Assembly (NCBI RefSeq): GCF_003851685.1
Contig: NZ_CP027727.1
Location: 5,146,001 to 5,210,000 of the forward strand
Length of the DNA: 64,000 bases
Source of the DNA: Pseudomonas sp. R5-89-07
GTDB lineage: Bacteria; Pseudomonadota; Gammaproteobacteria; Pseudomonadales; Pseudomonadaceae
Direction: 5' to 3'
Below are positions 1 to 10,304 of this stretch, in pieces (the stretch's first letter is position 1; the number at the start of each line of letters is the position of its first letter). A model generated the notes under the pieces. The model was not told where the DNA came from. It saw nothing but the letters and a program-made list of their open reading frames with translations, and ran no database searches. A program made the translations under genes and the position numbers.

Positions 1-431
<431 letters not shown>

Positions 432-717
432 GGTGAACCTAGCGTCAGTGACTGATGAATTAAGCGGACGAAGCCCGTGCCAGGCCATGCGCCGCGCGGG
501 CCGTTGACTATCATCAATGCCAGCGAGCGGAAAAAAGCCTGAATATCTGGGGCTGGAACGCCCCCGCGTAACCGGCAAAGCTACCTGAATGCGCTGGGGC
601 AGTCCAGCCAGGCAGGACTGGCACTTTGCCACAACTCAAGGCATGCTAGCCGCCCTCCGGGCGTCCGGCTTATAGTGCACGTCGCGCGCCAGTCCAGCCA
701 AACCGCAGGATCACAGC
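432..717. promoter_or_regulatory. ettA/morA divergent intergenic region
   Basis: This 286-bp gap must hold both divergent promoters. I see no gene in it. An inverted repeat CAGTCC...GGACTG (600-620) and a short GGGGC...GCCCC hairpin near 550-566 are visible, but I cannot assign a clear -35/-10 pair. Confidence 0.4.
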
Positions 718-3700
718 TTGTCCAAAGTCACGCCGCCAACGCCCTTGCGCGCCGCTCATATAGCGCCGGGCGCGCCCCTGCACGGTACCCTCAAAGGCGC
801 GTTGGCGACGCTCGTGCTGATGTTGCTCGCGTTATTGTTCTGGCAACTGCTCGACCAACTGCAGCAAAACCAGAAAAACCAGCAGCAATACACCATCGAC
901 TACAGCGCCGACCTGGCCGAGCAGATCAGCCAGAACATGGCCTTGAGCGCGCAGATCGCCTTGAATCTGCTGCCGATCGTCGAGCCGCCGCGCAACCCCG
1001 AACAACAACAGGCCCTGATCCGCTCGTTGCAGCGCTCATTACCCGAGCTGCGCAGCTTCGCCCTGCTCGCCCCCAGCGGCGCACTGATCAGTGATACCGC
1101 CAACGACAGCCAGGACAGCGCCCTGCTTGAAGAGCTGGTCAAGCGCAGCCACGCCCAAAACTATTACCTGAGCAACGACAGCGAGGGCGCCGTCATCTAC
1201 CTGTTGCTGCACCAGCCCAGCGGCGGGTCGAAAATGTACTGGGCGCTGCGCCTGGCGCCCACCTACCTGGCTAACCTGACTCGCCAGGATGCCCAGGGCC
1301 AACGCCCGATGTGGGCGATCGAGAACCGCCTGAACCAGCGCGTGGTCAGCCGTGACAACGGCATGCCGGCACCGTGGGCCAGTGCGTTGACTCCGGACGA
1401 GCTGAATAAAACCGTGCTGGTCACACCGTTGAGCAAGAGCGACTGGCAACTGCGCGGGCTGTTCGACCGCAACGCAGTACTTGAACAACTGCTGCCTGCG
1501 TTTATCGGCAAATGCCTGTTGGGCCTGGCTTTTTCGCTGGTCCCAGTGATCGTGCTGCTGAACATGCGCCGTCGCCAGCGCCAGGTGCATGAAGGCCGGC
1601 GACGCTATCAGGATATTTTCGAAGGCACCGGCGTGGCCTTGTGCGTGCTCGATCTTTCGGGGCTTAAGGCGTTCTGCGACAAGACCCAGGTGCAGAGCCC
1701 TGAACAATTGCACACCTGGCTGGGGGCCAACCCCATTGAGCGCCGTAAACTGCTTAAAGAGCTGCGCGTCACCGAGGTCAACCAGATGGCGGTGCGCCTG
1801 TTGAACGTGGGTTCCTGCGAGGAAGCCTGGGAGCGCCTGATTGACGACTCTCCACGCAATGCCACTTCTATCGGCACCCAGGTGCTGGAAGCCGTACTGA
1901 CCCGGCAAAAACAGTTGGAGTTGGAGATCCAGCTCAACGATGTGGCGGGCAATGAACAGTACCTGTGGCTCGTGATGCGCTTGCCGGAACAGCAGGATGA
2001 CGTGCGCGCGGTGATCCTCAGCATCAGCGATATCACCAGTCGCAAGCTGATCGAGCTGTCGCTGGTCGAGCGCGAGAGTTTCTGGTCGGACGTGGTGCGC
2101 ACCGTGCCCGATCACCTGTATGTGCAGGACGTGATCAGCCAGCGCATGATTTTCAGCAACCATCACCTAGGCCATACCCTCGGCTACAACAAGGCCGAAC
2201 TGCAGAAAATGGGTGAGTACTTCTGGGAAATCCTGCTGCACCCCGAAGACGCCGAGCATTACCACGACTCGCGTCAGCAGCAACGCCAGATGGGCTACGC
2301 GACCCAACTGCACTGCCAGTTGCGCTTTCGTCATCGCAATAACCAGTGGCGACGCTTCGATATCCGCGAACAGGCCCTGGCCAGGGACACGTCGACCGTG
2401 GTCACGCGGATCATCGGCGTGGCCAAGGACATCACCGACCAGATCGAGGCCAGCGAATCCCTGCGCGACAGCGAGCAGCGCTACCGCATGCTGGCTGAAA
2501 GCATCAGTGACGTGATCTGTTCCACCGACAGCCAACTGGCCCTCAACTACGTCAGCCCCTCGGTCAACGCCGTGCTGGGGTACGACGTGGACTGGGTGTT
2601 CAAGAATGGCTGGCAGTCCGTCATTGCCAACCCGCAACAGCTCACCGGTATTTATGCGCTGATGGAGCAGGTCAGCCGCGCCGTGGGCAATCCGGAAGCA
2701 TTGAACAGCCTGCGCGATGAGGTACAGACCCAACTGTTCCTGTTCGACTGCCTGCGCGCCGACGGGCGCAAGGTGCCGATCGAGCTGCGTGTGGTGCTGG
2801 TGTGGGACGAACATGGCGCGTTCGAGGGCATCCTCGGCGTGGGCCGGGATATCAGCCAGCAACGCCGTGCCGAAAAAGACCTGCGCATGGCGGCCACGGT
2901 GTTCGAGCACTCCACCTCGGCGATCCTGATCACCGACCCGGCCGGCTACATCGTGCAGGCCAACGAGGCCTTCAGCCGGGTCAGCGGTTACGCCGTGAGC
3001 GATGTACTCGACCAGCTGCCGAACATGCTCACCGTCGATGAACAGCAAGAAGCCCACCTGCGCTACGTGCTCAAGCAATTGCACCAGCACAGCACCTGGG
3101 AAGGTGAAGTGTGGCTCAAGCGCCTTAACGGCGAGCACTACCCGGCCTGGGTCGGCATCACGGCGGTGTTCGACGATGAAGGCGACCTGGCCAGCTACGT
3201 GTGTTTCTTCAGTGATATCAGCGAACGCAAGGCCAGCGAACAGCGCATCCACCGCCTGGCCTATTACGACGCCCTGACCCACCTGCCCAACCGCACCCTG
3301 TTCCAGGACCGCCTGCACACCGCGCTGCAGTCGGCCGAGCGGCAGAAGTCATGGGTGGTGCTGATGTTCCTCGACCTGGACCGCTTCAAGCCGATCAACG
3401 ACTCCCTGGGCCACGCCGCTGGCGACCGTATGCTCAAGGAAATGGCCACACGCCTGCTCGGTTGCGTGGCCGAAGACGACACCGTGGCGCGCATGGGCGG
3501 CGATGAGTTCACCTTGCTGTTGCAGCCACGCGTCAGCCGCGACATGGCGCTGAACCGTGCAATCACCGTGGCCGAGCAAATCCTGGCCAGCCTGGTGAAG
3601 CCGTTCGTGCTGGAAGGCCGCGAGTTCTTCGTCACCGCCAGCATCGGCATCGCCCTGAGCCCTCAGGACGGTAACGAACTGAGCCAACTGATGAAAAACG

Positions 3701-4569
3701 CCGACACGGCGATGTATCACGCCAAAGAGCGCGGCAAGAATAACTTCCAGTTCTACCAGGCCGATATGAACGCCAGCGCCCTGGAGCGCCTGGAGCTGGA
3801 AAGCGACCTGCGCCACGCCCTGGACCAGAACGAATTCGTGCTCTATTACCAGCCGCAGTTCAGCGGCGACGGCAAACGCCTGACCGGCGCCGAAGCCCTG
3901 CTGCGCTGGCGCCACCCGCGCCGTGGCCTGGTGCCGCCGGGGGATTTCATTCCGGTGCTGGAGGAGTTGGGGCTGGTGGTGGACGTGGGCGACTGGGTGA
4001 TCAGCGAAGCCTGTCGCCAGCTCAAGACCTGGCACCAGAACAAGGTGCGGGTGCCCAAAGTCTCGGTCAACATCTCGGCACGACAGTTCTCCGACGGGCA
4101 ACTGGGCACGCGCATCGCCACCATCCTCAAGGACACCGGCCTGCCGCCGGCGTGCCTGGAGCTGGAGCTGACCGAAAGTATCCTGATGCGTGAAGTCAAC
4201 GAGGCCTTGCAGATCCTCGCCAGCCTGAAAAACCTCGGCCTGAGCATTGCGGTCGACGATTTCGGCACCGGTTATTCGTCGCTCAATTACCTCAAGCAAT
4301 TCCCTATCGACGTATTGAAGATCGACCGCACCTTCGTCGATGGCCTGCCATCCGGCGAACAGGATGCACAGATCGCCCGCGCCATCATCGCCATGGCCCA
4401 CAGCCTGAACCTGGCGGTGATCGCCGAGGGCGTGGAAACCCACGAACAACTGGACTTCCTGCGCGAGCATGGCTGCGATGAGGTGCAGGGCTACCTGTTC
4501 GGGCGGCCGATGCCGGCGAACCGGTTCGAGGCACAGTTCAGCAATGATGCGCTGTTCATGTTTGACTGA
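718..4569 (+). CDS. morA: MorA-type membrane diguanylate cyclase/phosphodiesterase (PAS-GGDEF-EAL)
   Basis: Inner-membrane c-di-GMP turnover enzyme of 1283 aa that controls motility and biofilm in pseudomonads. Transmembrane helices lie near residues 27-47 and 262-282 and enclose a periplasmic sensor region. About four PAS domains follow, then GGDEF (intact GGDEF at 927-931) and EAL (EALLRW from residue 1059; DDFGTGYSS downstream), so both catalytic motifs look active. The inhibitory RxxD site before GGDEF reads AEDD, with its Arg lost. The start is TTG: a TAG lies in frame at 673 and no ATG or GTG comes before the first membrane helix, while AGGA sits about 10 nt upstream. Its place next to glyA matches PA4601-PA4602, which supports the name. 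Confidence 0.9.
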   Translation: MSKVTPPTPLRAAHIAPGAPLHGTLKGALATLVLMLLALLFWQLLDQLQQNQKNQQQYTIDYSADLAEQISQNMALSAQIALNLLPIVEPPRNPEQQQALIRSLQRSLPELRSFALLAPSGALISDTANDSQDSALLEELVKRSHAQNYYLSNDSEGAVIYLLLHQPSGGSKMYWALRLAPTYLANLTRQDAQGQRPMWAIENRLNQRVVSRDNGMPAPWASALTPDELNKTVLVTPLSKSDWQLRGLFDRNAVLEQLLPAFIGKCLLGLAFSLVPVIVLLNMRRRQRQVHEGRRRYQDIFEGTGVALCVLDLSGLKAFCDKTQVQSPEQLHTWLGANPIERRKLLKELRVTEVNQMAVRLLNVGSCEEAWERLIDDSPRNATSIGTQVLEAVLTRQKQLELEIQLNDVAGNEQYLWLVMRLPEQQDDVRAVILSISDITSRKLIELSLVERESFWSDVVRTVPDHLYVQDVISQRMIFSNHHLGHTLGYNKAELQKMGEYFWEILLHPEDAEHYHDSRQQQRQMGYATQLHCQLRFRHRNNQWRRFDIREQALARDTSTVVTRIIGVAKDITDQIEASESLRDSEQRYRMLAESISDVICSTDSQLALNYVSPSVNAVLGYDVDWVFKNGWQSVIANPQQLTGIYALMEQVSRAVGNPEALNSLRDEVQTQLFLFDCLRADGRKVPIELRVVLVWDEHGAFEGILGVGRDISQQRRAEKDLRMAATVFEHSTSAILITDPAGYIVQANEAFSRVSGYAVSDVLDQLPNMLTVDEQQEAHLRYVLKQLHQHSTWEGEVWLKRLNGEHYPAWVGITAVFDDEGDLASYVCFFSDISERKASEQRIHRLAYYDALTHLPNRTLFQDRLHTALQSAERQKSWVVLMFLDLDRFKPINDSLGHAAGDRMLKEMATRLLGCVAEDDTVARMGGDEFTLLLQPRVSRDMALNRAITVAEQILASLVKPFVLEGREFFVTASIGIALSPQDGNELSQLMKNADTAMYHAKERGKNNFQFYQADMNASALERLELESDLRHALDQNEFVLYYQPQFSGDGKRLTGAEALLRWRHPRRGLVPPGDFIPVLEELGLVVDVGDWVISEACRQLKTWHQNKVRVPKVSVNISARQFSDGQLGTRIATILKDTGLPPACLELELTESILMREVNEALQILASLKNLGLSIAVDDFGTGYSSLNYLKQFPIDVLKIDRTFVDGLPSGEQDAQIARAIIAMAHSLNLAVIAEGVETHEQLDFLREHGCDEVQGYLFGRPMPANRFEAQFSNDALFMFD

Positions 4570-4584
4570 GATTTTGTGTGGGGC

Positions 4585-4671
4585 TGATGGCCTCGTCGGG
4601 GGGAGCCCCCTCCCACCTTTTGACTTGTGAATACCTTCAAATGTGGGAGGGGGCTTGCCCCCGATGAGGCC
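4585..4671. repeat. REPIN (family A), diverged left half
   Basis: Two inverted REP sequences enclose a short spacer: a left half GGGGGGAGCCCCCTCCCACC and a right half starting TGTGGGAGGGGGCTTGCC. It lies between the tandem genes morA and glyA. The left half has lost part of the usual core. Confidence 0.85.
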
Positions 4672-4798
4672 GGCACAATCACCGCCCATCCCCCAGATGA
4701 GCCCCACTTGTCCGCCACATGATGTCCTTTCATATGCCATCTAAAACCCATTGGGTTAGAATGCCCTCCTTTTCTGCCCCCGATCCTTGAGGACCGCC

Positions 4799-6052
4799 AT
4801 GTTCAGCCGTGATTTGACTATTGCCAAGTACGACGCCGATCTCTTCGCCGCCATGGAGCAAGAAGCCGTGCGCCAGGAAGAGCACATTGAGCTGATCGCT
4901 TCGGAAAACTACACCAGCCCTGCGGTGATGGAGGCTCAAGGTTCGGTTCTGACCAACAAGTACGCCGAAGGCTACCCAGGCAAGCGCTACTACGGCGGTT
5001 GCGAATACGTCGACGTGGTTGAGCAGTTGGCCATCGACCGTGCAAAAGAGCTGTTCGGCGCTGATTACGCCAACGTCCAGCCACACGCCGGTTCCCAGGC
5101 CAACAGCGCGGTGTACCTGGCCCTGCTGCAAGGCGGCGACACCATTCTGGGCATGAGCCTGGCCCACGGCGGTCACCTGACCCACGGCGCCAGCGTCTCC
5201 TCCTCCGGCAAGCTGTACAACGCCGTTCAATACGGCATCGACGCCAACGGCCTGATCGACTACGACGAAGTCGAGCGCCTGGCGGTCGAGCACAAGCCAA
5301 AAATGATCGTGGCCGGTTTCTCTGCCTACTCGCAGATCCTGGATTTCCCACGCTTCCGTGAGATCGCTGACAAGGTTGGCGCTTACCTGTTCGTCGACAT
5401 GGCTCACGTGGCCGGTCTGGTCGCGGCTGGCGTGTACCCGAACCCGGTGCCTTACGCTGACGTGGTCACCACCACCACCCACAAGACCCTGCGCGGTCCA
5501 CGTGGCGGCCTGATCCTGGCGCGTGCCAACGCCGAGATCGAGAAGAAGCTGAACTCCGCAGTATTCCCGGGCGCCCAGGGTGGCCCGCTGGAGCACGTGA
5601 TCGCTGCCAAGGCGATCTGCTTCAAGGAAGCGCTGCAGCCTGAGTTCAAGACCTACCAGCAACAAGTGGTGAAGAACGCCAAGGCCATGGCCGGTGTGTT
5701 CATCGAACGCGGTTTTGACGTGGTGTCCGGCGGGACTGAAAACCACCTGTTCCTGCTGTCGCTGATCAAGCAGGACATTTCCGGTAAAGATGCTGACGCT
5801 GCCCTGGGCAAAGCCTTCATCACCGTGAACAAGAACTCCGTGCCGAACGACCCACGTTCACCGTTCGTCACCTCCGGCCTGCGCTTCGGCACCCCGGCTG
5901 TGACCACGCGTGGCTTCAAGGAAGCAGAGTGCAAGGAACTGGCCGGCTGGATCTGCGACATCCTGGCCGACTTGAACAACGAATCCGTGATCGACGCGGT
6001 ACGTGAGAAGGTCAAGGCTATCTGCAAGAAGCTGCCGGTGTACGGCGCTTGA
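4799..6052 (+). CDS. glyA: Serine hydroxymethyltransferase
   Basis: PLP enzyme (417 aa) that interconverts serine and glycine while charging tetrahydrofolate with a one-carbon unit; cytosolic. It has the family's full length, with the PLP-lysine motif [14 protein letters not shown] near residue 229 and the YGGCEYVD substrate segment. I chose the ATG at 4799 because GAGG (4789-4792) lies at the right distance and [16 protein letters not shown] is the usual N-terminus; an in-frame TTG at 4787 lies before that ribosome site. Pseudomonads carry several glyA copies, and position next to morA fits the PA4602 copy. A strong terminator follows. Confidence 0.97.
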   Translation: MFSRDLTIAKYDADLFAAMEQEAVRQEEHIELIASENYTSPAVMEAQGSVLTNKYAEGYPGKRYYGGCEYVDVVEQLAIDRAKELFGADYANVQPHAGSQANSAVYLALLQGGDTILGMSLAHGGHLTHGASVSSSGKLYNAVQYGIDANGLIDYDEVERLAVEHKPKMIVAGFSAYSQILDFPRFREIADKVGAYLFVDMAHVAGLVAAGVYPNPVPYADVVTTTTHKTLRGPRGGLILARANAEIEKKLNSAVFPGAQGGPLEHVIAAKAICFKEALQPEFKTYQQQVVKNAKAMAGVFIERGFDVVSGGTENHLFLLSLIKQDISGKDADAALGKAFITVNKNSVPNDPRSPFVTSGLRFGTPAVTTRGFKEAECKELAGWICDILADLNNESVIDAVREKVKAICKKLPVYGA

Positions 6053-6066
6053 TGGCAGTTGCTTGA

Positions 6067-6101
6067 ATAAGAAGCCCGGCTCTTGAGCCGGGCTTTTTTA
6101 T
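6067..6101 (+). terminator. Rho-independent terminator of glyA
   Basis: Stem AGCCCGGCTC / GAGCCGGGCT with a very short loop, followed by a run of T, about 15 nt after the glyA stop. Confidence 0.92.
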
Positions 6102-6132
6102 GGGCACAAATTTCAAAGTGAAATGCAATCAA

Positions 6133-6220
6133 TGTGGGAGGGGGCTTGCCCCCGATAGCGGTGGGTCAGTGATAGATAAGTGCCTGGCACACTGTCATCG
6201 GGGGCAAGCCCCCTCCCACA
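6133..6220. repeat. REPIN (family A)
   Basis: Complete REPIN: TGTGGGAGGGGGCTTGCC and its inverted copy at the ends, with about 40 bp between them. It sits between the convergent genes glyA and yjiA. Confidence 0.93.
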
Positions 6221-6238
6221 TTTGGCCCGTATTTCAGG

Positions 6239-7198
6239 TCAGGCTTGGTAAAGGCGCTGGAAGCCTTCGCGGATCTTGTCTTCCGGCAAATCATCGGCAA
6301 TAAACACGATCACACTCTCGCGCACCTCGCCCTCGGCCCATTCGGTATCCCAGTCGAAACCGTAGAGTTTCAGCACGCCCTGGAACACCAGGCGCCGGTC
6401 TTCCCCCGCAATGTTCAGCACGCCTTTGTAACGCAGCAATTGCTTGCCATGGTCTTCCAGCAGCTCGTTCATGAACTCACTGAGACGGTCGATATCCAGC
6501 GGTTGGTCGGTGCGCAGCACCAGGCTGGAGATGCGGTCGATGGACGGCGCCGCGCTGACCGGGCGCAGGCTCATGCCGGCGTTGAGGTTGAAACCACGCA
6601 CGTCGAGCAGTTCGGCCAGGTCGATGGCGCCATGGTCCACCACCCGAATCGGGGCGCGGCGGTTGATGCGGGTCAGGCGTTCGCTGAGGGCGTCGAAGGT
6701 GGCGTCGTCCACCAGGTCGCGCTTGCTCACCAGCAGGCGGTCGGCAAAGCCGATCTGGGCCTGGGCGATGGTCTGGGTCAGGTGATGCTCGGCGTGAGCC
6801 GCGTCCACCAGCGTAATGATGCCGTCGAGGATGTAGCGCTCGCGCAGTTCCTCGTCGATGAAAAACGTCTGGGCCACCGGGGCGGGGTCTGCCAGGCCGG
6901 TGCATTCGATCACCAGGCGGTCGAAAGCGATCTCGCCACTGTCCAGGCGCTCGAGGAGCAGGTAGAGGGCCTTGGTCAAATCGGTGTGGATGGTGCAGCA
7001 CACGCAGCCGTTGGAGAGGGTCATGACCTGCACCGGCTCCGCGCCCAACAGCTGGGTGTCGATACCGGCGTCACTGAATTCGTTTTCGATCACGGCGATC
7101 TTCAAGCCGTGCTCGGCCTTGAGCAGATGGCGCAGCAAGGTGGTCTTGCCGGCACCGAGGAAGCCGCTGAGGACCGTTACGGGTATGGGAGATGACAA
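6239..7198 (-). CDS. yjiA: CobW/COG0523-family GTPase (YjiA-like)
   Basis: G3E-class P-loop GTPase (319 aa) of the metal-handling COG0523 family. It shows the Walker A GFLGAGKTT near residue 15, the metal-binding CxCC motif in SNGCVCCTIHTDL and the C-terminal CobW_C domain. The start is TTG at 7198, with AGGAG eight bases upstream; the longer reading frame before it runs through a REPIN and is not coding. It is the third gene of a cstA-yjiX-yjiA group, the same trio as E. coli btsT-yjiX-yjiA. The metal and the client protein are unknown. A REPIN separates it from yjiX. Confidence 0.88.
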   Translation of the reverse strand: MSSPIPVTVLSGFLGAGKTTLLRHLLKAEHGLKIAVIENEFSDAGIDTQLLGAEPVQVMTLSNGCVCCTIHTDLTKALYLLLERLDSGEIAFDRLVIECTGLADPAPVAQTFFIDEELRERYILDGIITLVDAAHAEHHLTQTIAQAQIGFADRLLVSKRDLVDDATFDALSERLTRINRRAPIRVVDHGAIDLAELLDVRGFNLNAGMSLRPVSAAPSIDRISSLVLRTDQPLDIDRLSEFMNELLEDHGKQLLRYKGVLNIAGEDRRLVFQGVLKLYGFDWDTEWAEGEVRESVIVFIADDLPEDKIREGFQRLYQA

Positions 7199-7235
7199 AA
7201 AAGTTCTCCTTATAACTGAAGAAACACAAAACAAA

Positions 7236-7323
7236 TGTGGGAGGGGGCTTGCCCCCGATAGCAGTGTGTCAGGCACTTATCTGTCACTGACACACCGCTA
7301 TCGGTAGCAAGCCCCCTCCCACA
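7236..7323. repeat. REPIN (family A) inside the cstA-yjiX-yjiA group
   Basis: Complete REPIN in the 155-bp space between yjiX and yjiA. One core has changed: TATCGGTAGC replaces TATCGGGGGC in the right half. Confidence 0.92.
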
Positions 7324-7353
7324 TGGGGATCACCGCCAGCCCGAATTAACGGG

Positions 7354-7551
7354 TCAGCAGCACTTGGGCCCACCCTTGCCGCCGTAACGGGCTTCCTGGC
7401 GTTCCCGGAAGAACGCCTTATAGTCCATCATCGGTTTGTCCGGGTGTTTGGTTTGCATATGCTCGACGTACGTGTCGTAGTCGGGCATGCCGACCATCAG
7501 GCGCGCGGCCTGACCGAGGTATTTACCGAGGCGACTGATGTCATTGAACAT
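7354..7551 (-). CDS. yjiX: YbdD/YjiX family small protein
   Basis: Cytosolic 65-aa protein of the YbdD/YjiX family (formerly DUF466), found next to CstA-type carriers. It shows the family's [14 protein letters not shown] and HPD segments and ends in KGGPKCC. GAGG lies a few bases before the ATG at 7551. It follows cstA by 15 bp and is almost surely cotranscribed with it. Its molecular role is not established; an accessory role for the carrier is the usual guess. Confidence 0.92.
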   Translation of the reverse strand: MFNDISRLGKYLGQAARLMVGMPDYDTYVEHMQTKHPDKPMMDYKAFFRERQEARYGGKGGPKCC

Positions 7552-7566
7552 GCTGGCAATCCTCGC

Positions 7567-9633
7567 TTATGCGTCCGGTACAGCCTGGAACGGGGCTTCT
7601 TTATCCGTACGCTCTTTGTTGCCCCAGGCGGCAACGCCGACCTTGAGCGCATAGAACAGGATGCTGAACACCACGAACAGGAACAGCGCCGTCAGCGTTG
7701 CGTTGGTGTAGGCGTTGTAGATCACGTGCTGCATCTGGTCGATGCTCTTGGCCGGGGCCAGGATCTGGCCGTTAGCCAGGGCATCGCTGTATTTCTTGGC
7801 CAGCGACAGGAAGCCGATCGCCGGGTTGGCGTCGAACAGCTTGATAAAGCCTGCCGTGGTGGTGCAGATCAGCAGCCAGACCGCTGGCAGCATGGTCACC
7901 CAGATGTAGCGCTGGCGCTTCATTTTGATCAGCACAACCGTGGCCAGCATCAGCGCGATACCCGCCAGCATCTGGTTGGAGATGCCGAACAGCGGCCACA
8001 AGGTGTTGATGCCACCCAATGGGTCGATCACGCCCTGGTACAGCAGGTAACCCCACATTGCCACACAACCGGCGGTGGCGATCAGGTTGGCGGTCCAGGA
8101 TTCAGTGCGCTTGAGCGACGGCACGAAGGAGCCGAGCAGGTCTTGCAGCATGAAGCGACCGGCACGGGTACCGGCGTCGACTGCCGTGAGGATGAACAGC
8201 GCTTCGAACAGGATCGCAAAGTGGTACCAGAACGCCATGGTGTTTTCACCCGGCAGCACACTGTGCAGGATCTGCGCGATACCCACCGCCAGGGTCGGTG
8301 CACCGCCGGCACGCGCCAGGATGGTGGTTTCACCGATGTCATGGGCTACGGCCGACAGCGCCTCGGGGGTAATTGCAAAGCCCCAGCTGCTGACGGTCTG
8401 CGCCACGGTAACGACGTCGCTACCGACAATCGCCGCCGGGCTGTTCATGGCGAAGTACACGCCAGGCTCGATCACCGACGCGGCAACCATCGCCATGATC
8501 GCCACGAATGACTCCATCAGCATGCCGCCGTAACCGATGTAACGGGCGTGGCTTTCACTGGCCAGCAGCTTGGGCGTGGTGCCCGAGGAAATCAGCGCAT
8601 GGAAGCCGGAGACCGCGCCGCAGGCGATGGTGATGAACAGGAACGGGAACAGGCCGCCTTTCCACACCGGGCCAGTGCCGTCGATGAACTGGGTGAGCGC
8701 CGGCATTTTCAGGTCGGGCATGGTGACCAGGATGCCAATCGCCAGGGCGATGATGGTGCCGATTTTCAGGAAGGTCGACAGGTAGTCACGCGGTGCCAGG
8801 ATCAGCCACACCGGCAGTACCGCCGCCACGAAACCGTAGCCGATCAGCATCCAGGTGATCTGGATCCCGGTAAAGGTGAAGGCCTTGGCCCAGACCGGGT
8901 CAGCGGCAATCTGCCCGCCCAGCCAGATCGAACCCAGCAGCAACAGCACGCCGATGATCGAGATTTCACCGATACGCCCCGGACGGATGTAGCGCATGTA
9001 GACGCCCATGAACATCGCGATCGGGATGGTTGCCATCACCGTGAAGATGCCCCACGGGCTCTCGGCCAGGGCCTTGACCACGATCAACGCCAGCACCGCG
9101 AGGATGATGATCATGATCAGGAAGCAGCCAAACAGCGCGATGGTCCCCGGAATGCGGCCCATTTCTTCGCGGACCATGTCGCCCAGGGAACGGCCGTTAC
9201 GCCGGGTGGACAGGAACAGGATCATGAAGTCCTGCACCGCACCGGCCAACACCACGCCGGCAATCAGCCAAAGCGTGCCGGGCAGGTAGCCCATCTGCGC
9301 CGCCAACACCGGGCCGACCAACGGACCTGCGCCGGCAATTGCCGCAAAGTGGTGACCGAAAAGGATGTGTTTGTTGGTCGGCACATAGTCCAGACCGTCG
9401 TTGTTGATCACTGCGGGGGTGGCCCGCCGTGGATCCAGTTGCATCACGTTATTGGCGATGAACAGGCTGTAGTAACGGTACGCGACCAGGTAGATGGCCA
9501 CCGCAGCGACCACAATCCACAAGGCGTTGATCGCCTCGCCGCGGCGCAAGGCCACTACGCCAAGGGCGCACGCTCCTACGATTGCCAGCACCAGCCAGGG
9601 TAGATGGCGTAGCAGGCTATTATTATTTTTCAT
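7567..9633 (-). CDS. cstA: CstA-family carrier (pyruvate/peptide transporter, BtsT-like)
   Basis: Polytopic inner-membrane protein of 688 aa of the CstA/BtsT family, which takes up pyruvate or peptides when carbon is scarce. The family start (LPWLVLAIVGACALGVVALRRG), the ILFGHHFAAIAGAGPLVGP motif near residue 90 and many hydrophobic helices are present. Gene order with yjiX and yjiA favours the pyruvate-carrier branch (BtsT/CrtS), but sequence alone does not settle the substrate. A perfect 15-bp palindrome in the upstream gap is a candidate operator. Confidence 0.92.
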   Translation of the reverse strand: MKNNNSLLRHLPWLVLAIVGACALGVVALRRGEAINALWIVVAAVAIYLVAYRYYSLFIANNVMQLDPRRATPAVINNDGLDYVPTNKHILFGHHFAAIAGAGPLVGPVLAAQMGYLPGTLWLIAGVVLAGAVQDFMILFLSTRRNGRSLGDMVREEMGRIPGTIALFGCFLIMIIILAVLALIVVKALAESPWGIFTVMATIPIAMFMGVYMRYIRPGRIGEISIIGVLLLLGSIWLGGQIAADPVWAKAFTFTGIQITWMLIGYGFVAAVLPVWLILAPRDYLSTFLKIGTIIALAIGILVTMPDLKMPALTQFIDGTGPVWKGGLFPFLFITIACGAVSGFHALISSGTTPKLLASESHARYIGYGGMLMESFVAIMAMVAASVIEPGVYFAMNSPAAIVGSDVVTVAQTVSSWGFAITPEALSAVAHDIGETTILARAGGAPTLAVGIAQILHSVLPGENTMAFWYHFAILFEALFILTAVDAGTRAGRFMLQDLLGSFVPSLKRTESWTANLIATAGCVAMWGYLLYQGVIDPLGGINTLWPLFGISNQMLAGIALMLATVVLIKMKRQRYIWVTMLPAVWLLICTTTAGFIKLFDANPAIGFLSLAKKYSDALANGQILAPAKSIDQMQHVIYNAYTNATLTALFLFVVFSILFYALKVGVAAWGNKERTDKEAPFQAVPDA

Positions 9634-9688
9634 TTTTATATTCCAGCCAGGGTGGACAGAAGGACAGCCAGCCCGAGTTTAGCGCTGT

Positions 9689-9721
9689 TGGCCTTAAAGG
9701 CCACCCCCCTACGTTGGTCTA
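9689..9721. promoter_or_regulatory. Candidate operator upstream of cstA
   Basis: Perfect palindrome TGGCCTTAAAGGCCA at 9689-9703, followed by CCCCCTACGTTGGTCTA, 56-88 bp upstream of the cstA start. A site for an activator of carbon-starvation or overflow genes is plausible but not shown. Confidence 0.4.
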
Positions 9722-9807
9722 GAGCCTTGCCGGCGCAAAAAAAGCAGAAATAAATGCCGGATGATGGCTTAGGGCTACAATCGCTGTATTCCACAGAGGA
9801 TTTCGCC

Positions 9808-10176
9808 ATGACCGAGCAAGCGTCTGATCGCCGCCGTTTTCGCCGGATTGCCTTTGACGCCAAGACCGAGCTTCGGCAAAACGGACACGAATGGCCGGTG
9901 CAGTTGGTGGATTTGTCGCTCAAGGGTTTATTGGCGAAGCGGCCTGAAGACTGGAAAGGCAATAAGGCGCTGCCGTTCGACGTCGATATACGCCTGGACC
10001 CGAAGGCTCATATAAAGATGCAGGTACGCCTGACCCATGAAGAGCATGATCAGTTGGGCTTTGTGTGCCAACACATCGACCTGGAATCGATCAGCCATCT
10101 GCGACGGTTGATCGAATTGAACCTGGGCGACGAAGAGGAACTGCATCGCGAGTTAGCGGCATTGCTGGAAATCTAA
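9808..10176 (+). CDS. mapZ: PilZ-domain c-di-GMP receptor (MapZ-type)
   Basis: Small cytosolic PilZ protein (122 aa). The two c-di-GMP motifs are visible: RRRFRR near residues 8-13 and DLSLKG near residue 36. In P. aeruginosa the homologue in this position (PA4608, next to radA and cstA) binds c-di-GMP and blocks the chemotaxis methyltransferase CheR1. I chose the ATG at 9808, after GAGGA, over a longer frame because MTEQASDRRRFRR is the compact PilZ start. It sits 5 kb from morA, a likely source of its ligand. Confidence 0.92.
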   Translation: MTEQASDRRRFRRIAFDAKTELRQNGHEWPVQLVDLSLKGLLAKRPEDWKGNKALPFDVDIRLDPKAHIKMQVRLTHEEHDQLGFVCQHIDLESISHLRRLIELNLGDEEELHRELAALLEI

Positions 10177-10195
10177 CATTCAGCACAGATCAAAA

Positions 10196-10283
10196 TGTGG
10201 GAGGGGGCTTGCCCCCGATGGCAGTGTGTCAGGCACTTATAGGTCACTGATACACTGCCATCGGGGGCAAGCCCCCTCCCACA
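10196..10283. repeat. REPIN (family A)
   Basis: Complete inverted pair of TGTGGGAGGGGGCTTGCC-type REPs between the convergent genes mapZ and radA. Confidence 0.93.
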
Positions 10284-10304
10284 TTGGTTCCGCGGTGTTA
10301 GTGA

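Noticed and set aside
2167..3318. Long minus-strand frames opposite morA
   Set aside because: They mirror codon bias of the real gene and have no recognisable domain or ribosome site.
7567..9603. Long open frames on the plus strand opposite cstA (for example 8548-9603)
   Set aside because: They are rich in His, Arg and Gln with no family features and are shadows of the GC-rich cstA gene.
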